From contig FJOG01000002.1 of NCBI GenBank assembly GCA_900073065.1, positions 2,438,789-2,502,788 of the forward strand: DNA of 64,000 bases, read 5' to 3'. The notes under the pieces are model-generated. The model was not told where the DNA came from, did not search any database, and saw only the letters and a list, made by a program, of their open reading frames with translations. Positions 20,522 to 28,903 of the stretch are shown here, one piece after another. Origin of the DNA: Phialocephala subalpina. Its lineage: Eukaryota; Ascomycota; Leotiomycetes; Helotiales; Mollisiaceae. Both the position numbers and the translations under genes were made by a program. Each line of letters opens with the position of its first letter. The stretch's first letter is position 1.

Positions 20522-21333
20522 ATGTCGATCGCGTTTCAAATCTGGCTTTCTGTAATTGAATTACTTGTTGTCACTTTGTCGGGCGTCTTTATCGTGGTGT
20601 ATGGCGTCGTAGCCTTGTGTATGCCGGACACGAAAACCGCAGGAGTCCTTACAATAGTTGTAGATATCTCCATCCCTTCCACTGAATTGGCCGCTTCTGA
20701 CATATCTAGTTCAACTTCACAAATTTATCTCCACGAGCCTTAACGAGCGAAGTAAGGACCGCCGTCTCAAGCGACATCACTACCGCTCAGAGCGATATCC
20801 CGAGGAACTGCACCTTAGGAAGCGAATACTTCTGCCTCGGATACGCCAATAATGTGTCCTGTAGCGGGTTACCTCTGAACTTTTCCGAGCTTCTGTCACG
20901 AACGTTGACTACTTCAAGCATCGCTCCATTCAGAAGCATACATCCCTTTGACCAGAACCTCAAATATGTGTCCCCTGGAACCATGGAAGGCCTTTTAATT
21001 CTTGGGATCATCTCGACCGTGATATTGGTTACTATCCTTCAGTATTCGTTCTGGAGGAGAGAGCTAATGTCCGCATGTGTACTTTGGGGATTGCCTTTAG
21101 AGTTGGTGCTAGGCAGCACGGGGAATTCAATCTGTGTAATATCGTTCATGCTCCCGACGATTATTCTCTCGGTTTTGTATTCCAAAGCTAGAAATTTGCC
21201 ATCCGGCATCATCACTGTAGAGGAGGGGAGATTCTTTGGCAGCTGTGTCATAATTTTTTGCTTTGTGATAGCTATGTCTATTTGCGTGGTTTCAATGTTC
21301 TTACGGAAGTATATACTTCACCGGGGTAGATAA
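20522..21333 (+). CDS. four-helix membrane protein, copy 2 of a local paralog pair
   Basis: Two exons, 20522-20659 and 20710-21333. The 50-nt intron (GTAGAT donor, TTCTGAC branch, ATCTAG acceptor) is phase 0, and the product is 253 aa. Helix 1 is LSVIELLVVTLSGVFIVVYG. The loop carries NCTLGSEYFCLGYANNVSC and potential N-glycosylation sites (NFT, NCT, NVS). Helices 2-4 are GLLILGIISTVILVTIL, CVISFMLPTIILSVLY and GSCVIIFCFVIAMSICVVS, with a basic tail (RKYILHRGR). Helix order, intron position and the NC[ST]LGxxYFCxG motif match the minus-strand gene at 16092-17007. The large Ala/Ser-rich loop of copy 1 is shorter here. Membrane-organising (SUR7/PalI-like) function is only an analogy. Confidence 0.6.
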
Positions 21334-21877
21334 TATACTGAAGAGACATCGACGTAGGTTAGATTAGCGTTGCAGTTAAGAATGCATTGACGATTAAATA
21401 TTGATTTTCAGACTTAAGTTGCATACCGGTAATACAGTGAATGAAAGTCCGACTAATCGGTAACCCCGATAGAGGTTAACGATTCAGACACCCTTTGGCG
21501 AAATTGTTCGCTCAATAATGGATCCTGTGCGCTCCGTTTCTAGCCCCGGATAAGGCCAGTTTTGGCGACCCTGTGACAGTGCAGGGATACGGCAGGGTCC
21601 AGAAATTGCCAACCACCATCAGGATGAGCACTACGTGGATTAACTGTCATCCCAGATTTCCAACCTTCTAAAGCCAGAATTGACACTCGACGCAAAAAGA
21701 AGCCCTGTATTATTCCACTCGTACCGCAGCAGTATAAGGAGCATCATGCAACGGCGAGTGTGCTCTGTTCTCTTCAAACTTAGGGACATCCCACCATCTC
21801 GAACCCCCCCCCCCCCCCCAAAAACCGATTAAAATCGCCATTTCTCCAATATTTGTCCATTAGCCGAGGCCGAAGAA
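21334..21877. other. intergenic with a C16 homopolymer
   Basis: No coding frame. A run of 16 cytosines at 21804-21819, followed by AAAAA, lies about 60 bp upstream of the bromodomain gene start. The homopolymer is prone to length error or slippage. Confidence 0.5.
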
Positions 21878-24037
21878 ATGCAGTCTACTATTGACGTTTC
21901 AACTGCAGTTTGCGAGTCCGGAGGGATCAAACGTGCCGCCTCACCCCTTCCCCTATGCTTGAGCTCGTCTGCGGAGCATCACCAACCACTCCCACAGCAC
22001 GAATTCCCTTGTCCTACTGATCAAGTTTGCTATTATAAACGCCTACGAACTTCTGATTCAATCCCGTCCTTGAAGACTCAGAACACTCATGCAACCTCTG
22101 CAAGAGCTCCTCCTTCAATTGTCTGGCGTGACTTTCGAAATCAAGAAGCCAAGATCCCTGAAGAGGCGCAGAGTCCAAATTACGAGGTGTTGGATCCAAG
22201 AGATCAGATGTCAAATATGATTGCAAGGACAGCTACTCCTTTCACCAGCACGCAACATAGCAAGCCGGGCATCGAACCACGGGGACCTGGCGAATATTCA
22301 AGCCACACGGCAGTCTTCACAATTTTTTTACCAAGGCTTCGATAAAAACACCAAGGGGGGTCGTTGACCTTGAACGGGTCCAGGTTGATGAAAAAAGTCT
22401 ATTCAACCTTGTCCCCTGGTCGATAGCTACAAATCTCGATCTGATGTTGTATTCTGGCAAGACATTAGCGATCACGATTGCCCACCATCTGATTCAAACC
22501 AATCACTACTCCCAATTCACCATCCGAGTAGCAGGCCATAACACGACGATCAATACCGGTGTGGTTTCTGGATTGCAAACGATTCTGCTCGGCCGTGAAT
22601 GGATTCGCAGTGTCCATTTGTTGAGTGATTCTGGGAACCAGAAATATTACATCCCCATCCCTCTCGCTGTCGAAGTTGCTGAGGAGAAGTTTCCTGATAT
22701 TGTTGACACCGAGGCCGAGGCAAAGGATGTTAAGCCAGTTGATATGGCAACGTCTGATGAGATAGCTGAGGAGCATGATGACGATGAATTCCGCAAAGCC
22801 GATTACGGCGATGACTATTCTAATGGTCAGAGCTCACGGGACGATGGCTCATTTTCTGAGAGTGAGCCCTCATTCGATGGCCAGAACTTATTGGATGGTG
22901 ACACTCCATCTGATGAGCCCTCATGGGGTGATGACACTTTATCTGATGGCGGGACATCTAGTGAAGGGTCTATTTCTGGTAAACATGAAGTTACGCCAAT
23001 TGATGAGGATGATGAGGATGACAGCGAGGATTATGAGAGTGATGATGGGGATGGTGATGGTGATGGTGAGGATGATGATGGTGGGGATGATGATGGTGAG
23101 GATAATGATGGTGGGGATGATGATGGTGGGATGATGATGGTGAGGATAATGATGGTGGGGATGATGATGGTGAGGATAATGATGGTGAGGATAATGATGG
23201 TGAGGATGATGATGGTGAGGATTATGAAGATTACAAGGGCCACGAGGGAAAGGTATGTGATGAGTGTGAGGGATGCGAGGAGTGTGATGGGTTTGATGAG
23301 TGTGAGGGGTGTGAAGACTGCAACGAGTATAACGAATGTGAGGGATGTGAGGAGTGCGAGGGTTATGAGGAGTATGAAGAGTTTGGAGAGGGGGAGGAAG
23401 ATCCTGATGACAACTTGCAAGACTTCATGGAACAACATACACACCTCGAACGCTTTGCCGATGCAGAGCAGACAAAGGAAGCTCATCGTCGACAGTCAGA
23501 GTCTAAGGGGGAAATAGTAAGTGCAGCCACTGTTTTCGTACCCGGTTGATAACTGTAGTTTTATCCTAGGCGTTGCCCAGTTCCAACCATATAGTCAGCC
23601 AGGAGCAGTCTGCTACGCCCGATCCTACCAGATCCCAAGTGAATGGAGTTCAGGCTCGTATTACAAAGCGCCAGTCCAAAGAAATTACCAATATCTTGAA
23701 TCACATCAGTCGGACTCCAGCAGGCCAGAGCTTCAAGGCACCGGTCGAACAGCTATGGCCTGAATGTGCGGGCGCTTATGCTGCAAAGGTTTCCAATCCG
23801 ATCGATCTCGGCACTATTCAAATGAAGGTAAAGAACAATATATACCCTTCCGTGGATGATTTCAGAGCCGATATTGTTCTACTTTACCAAAATAGCGTCG
23901 ACTTCAACGGTATCGATCACATAATCACCAGCACTGCTCTTGAAGTCCGAGACACGATCCTCAATGCATTAAATGACATGGAGAAAGGCAAAGGCAGCAT
24001 GATGCTGAGAGCATCGACTAGAGTTACGGGAGTTTGA
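21878..24037 (+). CDS. bromodomain protein with acidic repeat and frame break
   Basis: The first exon starts at ATG 21878 (MQSTIDVSTAVCESGG). An intron near 22185-22260 (GTGTTG donor, CATAG acceptor; tentative) joins the frame GTWRIFKPHGSLHNFF. That frame runs through VDLERVQVDEKSLFNLVPW and LQTILLGREWIRSVHLL into a long Asp/Glu-rich region. At 23127-23131 the repeat has one base too few (GGTGGGATG against GGTGGGGATG elsewhere). Downstream, the natural acidic frame is shifted: it continues as a CDECEGCEECDGFDE-type Cys/Glu segment and LQDFMEQHTHLERFADA. The donor GTAAGT at 23517 and acceptor at 23569 lead into a bromodomain: FKAPVEQLWPE, then AAKVSNPIDLGTIQMKV, then SVDDFRADIVLLYQNSVDF, with the acetyl-lysine Asn in QNS. 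It is a chromatin reader by family. The frame break could be real or a sequencing error. Confidence 0.6.
23041..23240 (+). repeat. GAT/GGT-rich coding minisatellite
   Basis: Tandem units of GATGATGATGGTGAGGATAATGATGGTGGG type (about 15-30 bp) encode DDDGEDNDGG. Units are nearly identical, so slippage is expected. One copy is missing a single G, which breaks the host gene's frame. Confidence 0.9.
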
Positions 24038-24166
24038 GAGATGGTAGTGCGGGGTATCTCATCTGGAGGGATTTGAACTTAAGGCGAAGAGGGATTTCTC
24101 ATTTGTAAAGATTTCTTTGAAAAATTGCACTTCTATTGACAACGGAAAAAATAACTCCCCGAGTTC

Positions 24167-24502
24167 TCATGACGTCTTCTGCCTCTTAGCCTCCAATCTT
24201 GCTGATCTCCTGGGCTTAGCAAGCTCTCCACCCTTCAGTTTGTTCTTCAATTTAGACTGCTTCGGCTTCCTCCTTGGGCGCACCTTGTGTTCGGATTTTG
24301 TTCCTTCCCCAACCCGCGGAGGGCCTCTCTTGCCATGCGCCTTAGTCTTCATGCGCGTTGAAAGATTTGCTCTTTTCGTCCTCGTTGATGGTAGATCAGC
24401 CTTGGTAGCTCGAGGCTTCATCATCTCGAGATCACTATCAGGACCTTCATAAATATCGAAAGGCTTAGGACTTGAACCCATTTTGCCTGAAGAATAACTC
24501 AT
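24167..24502 (-). CDS. small basic nuclear protein
   Basis: Open frame from ATG 24502 (MSYSSGKMGSSPKPF), about 111 aa. The upstream frame extends to 24661, but the extra part looks like leader. A short acidic stretch (YEGPDSDLEMM) is followed by a strongly Lys/Arg-rich body: KRANLSTRMKTKAHGKRG, KVRPRRKPKQSKLKNKLKGG and the end RRSARLEAKRQKTS. The RPRRKPK core is AT-hook-like. Such proteins bind nucleic acid or are targeted to the nucleus. It is convergent with the bromodomain gene, 129 bp away. Low-complexity composition limits certainty. Confidence 0.4.
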   Translation of the reverse strand: MSYSSGKMGSSPKPFDIYEGPDSDLEMMKPRATKADLPSTRTKRANLSTRMKTKAHGKRGPPRVGEGTKSEHKVRPRRKPKQSKLKNKLKGGELAKPRRSARLEAKRQKTS

Positions 24503-24846
24503 GTGGTTAATACAAGCAATAGATGGAAGCTGCCATGGAGCATTATATACTCCAAAACCGAAACGTTTTGATGGATGGTGGCCGGCCACTTTTGGCGCTT
24601 GACGAGCACAATCTGAAGTTGCTCGAAGCATCAAAAATGGGCGCATACAAGAATATTGCATATATGGAATTTGATGCCTAATAGGAAGAGATTATACAAA
24701 ACATTTAAGGAGTTCTAGGGATAGCTGCAGTTGGCCATTTTTGGACTCAGAATTCTCGCCATGAGCGAAACACGATCCCATATCAATAAGTCCAACTGCT
24801 AGCTCAGGAAGATCATTCAGTAAGCCTTCAGCATCTGCACCAACAT
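24503..24846. other. intergenic, no gene seen
   Basis: No supported coding frame. It includes the possible 5' leader of the basic protein gene and runs up to the dispersed repeat. Confidence 0.35.
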
Positions 24847-25416
24847 GATTTGGCAGTGTCCCAACCCATTCCATCCTACCCTGCAAGAGAACAGCCACCA
24901 CCACGACAGCCTATCTCCTCTCTCCCATCCTACATGCCATACTTAGCGAATTGGTTTGAATGGAATGAAGCCCCAATGGAGTATGCTTTTTTGCATGCTT
25001 CCGAATGCTAGTTTCCGAGTGACTAGAACTGAGTGGTTTGCGCAGGCATGTAAATCTAAGTATTACTATTTACAGAAGCTTTTTGCAGCTGATACGGGAT
25101 TTTCATTCTGATCAAGATTCAGTTAGAAGTGATGTTGAGAAATAGTGGTCACGTGAGCAAACACCTGACACTCGAGGGAAGCAAGATTTTGAAGATACCT
25201 TAGGAAGAAAGCAAACAAATATTTGTGCCACAGGCAATGTCATCCTTAGACACCAGTTCAAGTTTTGCTGCCTCATACCCTCGTGTTGAGGACCATTCTC
25301 AAATCACAGCTCCCCCACCGAATCCGAGTCTCGGTTACCACTGCCCCTATTGAGATTTCCCCAGGTCTCCTGAAAGAGTATCTTGTCGTGCAATCGGTAC
25401 ATACTAGCTGCGCAAC
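24847..25416 (+). repeat. dispersed repeat copy A (about 570 bp)
   Basis: Matches 37857-38430 in the same orientation across its length. Shared blocks include TTACTATTTACAGAAGC, CGAGAGAAGCAAGATTTTGAAGATAC (with variants), TTTGTGCCACA, TGAGATTTCCC and TATCTTGTCGTGC. I estimate roughly 75% identity by eye, with many C/T and G/A differences. There is no coding frame common to both copies. Origin is unknown: transposon remnant or duplicated intergenic segment. Confidence 0.85.
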
Positions 25417-25902
25417 CCTCACACCTTGTCCCATCGTCATATTTGCGCACCCAGATCCGTCTCACCCCCCACTTGCAAAATCACCGTCCGCACTCTCCTC
25501 TCCTCCCAGCATCGATCCTCTCTTCAATCGAAAAAACAGCACCGTACCCTCTCGGATTTTTACCACCTCCTTCATCAAATGTGGACCAATTCAGACAGCA
25601 ACAAGAATGACTTAACGAAATGTCCTTAAGTTTCACGATGGATCAAATTATCGACCGCCGCCGAGCCCAGAGATCTACTCCTAAGCTGCTCTTGCTGCAG
25701 GCGACAAGGATCAATTTCGTTGATGTGACGTCACGTGGTATTTATCTAGCTGGTTCGTCAAGCCATCCGTGCCGCGCTTGGCACGTTCGAAAACCTAGTC
25801 TGCGCAAACCGATCCGAACGCGATACGCCATAACTGAACAGAATCATCTGCCACAATCCTGTGTTGGCCTTGGAGTTCTTGAACAGGACATGCAATCTGA
25901 CG
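25417..25902. other. no supported gene
   Basis: Pyrimidine-rich stretch followed by short unsupported frames. It may contain the promoter and leader of the gene at 25903. Confidence 0.35.
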
Positions 25903-26445
25903 ATGTCTGCTAGCAGAGAGGTGCCTCTTATAATTTCGCAGCCAACACCGACTTTCCTGGGCTTGGTTGAGAAGGCCGCCCGCGATACCCACGACAAAAC
26001 GATCTCTGCCAAAGAGAAACTGGTCAAACTTGACTTCACCAGCAGTTGCGAGGATGTGCACAACGAATTCAAAAGAAGTTATCTGGACAAGGTTGGTGAA
26101 ACATACTATCTGCAGCGCTAGAGCTAATGATTCTCCTCACAGATCGAACCCGGCTCCTCCACCGCTACAATTCTCGATCCAAACAAAATCAAATCATGGT
26201 GGCAACCCACGCCGTGGGTTTTGACCGGAGGGTCTTTTCGGATACCGAGCAAGATATCAGCTGTGGCAATCCCTTTGGTGAAAGTTGGAAATCCTAGAAT
26301 CGAATACTATGACTCTCGTGGGGTGACATCGTCTGTAGATTGGAACGTAGGGTCGGTCATCTATCTCGCTGGCGATGCAAGCTTGATAACGGATGGCCGT
26401 GGGAACACGTCGTTCATATTCGTGATGTTTACAATGAACACCTGA
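25903..26445 (+). CDS. orphan two-exon protein
   Basis: Exons 25903-26091 and 26143-26445. The intron is 51 nt (GTTGGT donor, GAGCTAATG branch, CTCACAG acceptor), phase 0, giving 163 aa. Exon 1 starts MSASREVPLIISQPTP and has a helical stretch, EKAARDTHDKTISAKEKLV. Exon 2 begins IEPGSSTATILDPNKI, then KSWWQPTPWVLTGGSF, then a beta-rich tail ending FIFVMFTMNT. The intron is supported because both flanking frames are otherwise closed by stops. No domain recognised. A further 3' exon is possible, since a different frame stays open to 26609. Confidence 0.45.
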
Positions 26446-26593
26446 TACCTTTGGGGACGTCCAGGGGAAGGTTCAATAGGATGGTTTCTCCAGTTCTGAT
26501 TTCTCTTGAGGCAGCAGAGACTCGTGTGGGGGTGAGGAGACAGTGGCAGCTTCCATTTGCAGCCCCGGACGCAGAGGCACTGGGCCATGTTGC

Positions 26594-28357
26594 TTACTTC
26601 CATCCTTGAGTTTCGTCCGCCCAATTTTCATATGTTTGTGGACATTCTGTTGTGAGTTGTCGATTCGACATCATCGATGCATCCTGGCCAAGTGTTTGCG
26701 TCGGCTGCATTGTCGACATGCCCGGTCCCTGAAACGGCTGCATCCCCGTAGATATGGGCAGTTCCTCGGGCATTGGCAAGAGCCCCGTCATGTCCGTTAT
26801 TTCCAGTTCCCCAGGCATTGGCAAGAGCCAGGTCATCATCGGCATTTCCTGCTCTCCAGGCATTGGCGAGAGCCCCGTCATCAAGGATATATCCGGTTCC
26901 CCACTCTGCAATGGCCGAACTCGCTTGACTGGACGAGCATCGTCGGAATCACTACATCGCCTCTTCTTTTGAATTGGACCTCCTTCCACTTCCAAATATC
27001 TGAGAGATTGTGTGATTGTCAAGTCTTTCGCGTCGCGCGCTAGTTGCTGGAGATCCGTGTGCTGTCGTATACTATCCGTCAGGCCGCTACTGGTAGCTTC
27101 AAGCTCGCAGTAGCTCCAGCCAAAGGCAACCATACCAACAGCGAGGATTCGGCTAGCAAATGGAGCGAGTGCGCGTGCTTGCTCATCGAGTTCTGGCAAA
27201 TGGTCTTTCCGATATTTGAGTAGAACTCGTATATCGTCTTCTTTGAGACGGTGTTGCCAGCTTGAATGCCAGTCAGCATTGTTCTGTTTATGAAGTTGAG
27301 CAGCTTTTTCTACTTACAGAGCATTTACACTCGGTCCAATTTGGAGAAGGAACCCTGGCCCACCATACTGAAGAAGCAGCATGTAGTTCCTGCTCCTCGT
27401 AATCATAGCCTTTACCTCTTTCTCTTGCATGCCCAGCGCTCCAGCTGTCTCCGAGAATGCAACGGTCTGCCGACCCCGTCCGATGCCTTGGCCAACTTTT
27501 CGGTCCAATGACTCTATTACCTGCTCAATCTCATGAGCAAAGTAAACGATATAGAGGAAATCAGCAAAGTGGAACTGGCGCTCGATTGTAGCATAAACCC
27601 GAGACAGATCTGTGAGACGCAAGGTGGGGTCTGAGCCAGAAGCGCTAGATGGCCCATCTCCCGAGTCGTTCCCAGAATCATCGTCGTCGCCCCCATCAAA
27701 AATGCGTAACCATAGGCCCAAGACAGTAGTGAATATTCTTCGGTCGAGACTTGCTGATTGAATGAAGTCTTTAGTTGCCTCAACCAGATAACCGATCCGC
27801 TTAGTATTGTTAGATCCAACCTCATTGCTAAAGTACTCAGCTGGGTCACATGGCCGGGGAACAGTAGATGAGGAGGCTGATGATACCGTCGATGGCAGAG
27901 CATGGTTGATAACATTCCGAGGTGGTGAGAGGTGAGATGATGCCGATGGTGGTAGATGAGTGACCGGTGGGCCATCATTTGCCTGCGCCGAAGATGATGA
28001 GGAGGTCGATGATGCAGCTGTTGACAGTGGATCATAGGTGCTCGTTGACAGTGGCGGACGTGGCGGACGTACAGTCGACGAGCCATTATTCTGGTTGGTT
28101 GAAGTGGGTGCCGCTGCTGCTGAGAGGGGGGAGGACGGTGGTACTGCCCACAGCTGGAAATCAGATGGCTGTAGAAGTGTATCTGGATGAGTGATGCTCG
28201 TGGATACGGGATTCGGCTGTGAAGGAAATGCTGGACGGGACGAAGGCGGATGTGGGGACTTTGAGGAAAAGGAAAGTTGGTTGCAGTCCCCATCCGTTCC
28301 CCGAGAGATTGCGATCGTATCACCGTCCAGTGATATGGGCGTGATGCTGGTGTCCAT
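26594..28357 (-). CDS. large orphan, disordered N-terminus and helical core
   Basis: Two exons, 28357-27318 and 27260-26594, with a 57-nt intron (GTAAGT donor, GCTGACTGG branch, TTCAAG acceptor). Phases close to 568 aa. Residues 1-170 are Ser/Pro/Thr-rich and disordered. From about residue 185 there is a conserved-looking helical domain: GYLVEATKDFIQSASLDRR, YATIERQFHFADFLYIVYF, EKEVKAMITRSRNYMLLLQY, then LWQHRLKEDDIRVLLKYR and VGMVAFGWSYCELEATSS. Two basic clusters (KKRRCSDSDDARPVKRVR) suggest nuclear location. After them comes an internal repeat, MTGLSPMPGEQEM / MTWLLPMPGELEI / MTGLLPMPEELPI. The ATG at 28357 lies 30 bp from a perfect hairpin. Function unknown. Confidence 0.65.
26750..26900 (-). 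repeat. three-copy coding repeat (PMPGE)
   Basis: Three imperfect 48-bp-spaced units contain GGCATTGGCAAGAGCC (plus strand). On the minus strand they encode the LPMPGE-type repeat near the C-terminus of the orphan protein. Confidence 0.75.
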
Positions 28358-28386
28358 TGGGTTTTGGGAGAGAGGATGCAAAGGTT

Positions 28387-28445
28387 GCTAGGAGACAGGG
28401 GATTTAACATAGACAAAGTCTATGTTAAATCCCCTGTCTCCTAGC
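28387..28445. repeat. perfect 28-bp hairpin with 3-nt loop
   Basis: Left arm 28387-28414 (GCTAGGAGACAGGGGATTTA...) and right arm 28418-28445 are perfect reverse complements, with only AAA between them. It sits 30 bp upstream of the minus-strand start at 28357, so it is in that gene's leader or promoter. There is no transposon-like target duplication. Confidence 0.95.
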
Positions 28446-28903
28446 CGAGCCAGTCAGCACACAATTTCTCAAGCCCGGACGGGGATATCGTCAAAGCGCA
28501 TTACGCCAACAACTCCATCTCATACTGGGTGACTAGGGCAGTAAAGGGTCATGCACCCAGTTTCACAGTGTGGTAGGATTCCCTCCCACTCAAGCGCGTT
28601 TTCTCAACCAACCAGCGACTCCGTGATCGTGGCGCATCCCGTGGCTTCCCCAGCGAGACCCTTTTCCTTCTATTGTTTGATGCATTCGCGGCTTGACCTG
28701 CAGATCTTCCGTGATCCCCGGCCTTCTCAGTTCCCGATATGCAATATGAGATGTGGAGCGAACTACATTGCTTGGGTTCGCATTCATTGACCTTATAAAC
28801 GATTCTTGCACGAAAGCATGGTTGGTCGCCTCGTTTTCTTCGAAAGACTGCATTCTTTGCCCGCTTCTGCTGTTGCATACCTGCTGTGTTCTGTACATTC
28901 GAG
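28446..28903. other. bidirectional upstream region
   Basis: Spacer between the divergent starts at 28357 and 28904. Short frames on both strands are unsupported. A further 5' exon of the plus-strand gene could lie here but is not evident. Confidence 0.35.

Noticed and set aside
22775..23134. Met-rich plus-strand frame (MMMVRIMMV type)
   Set aside because: It is the out-of-frame reading of the Asp/Gly repeat of the bromodomain gene.
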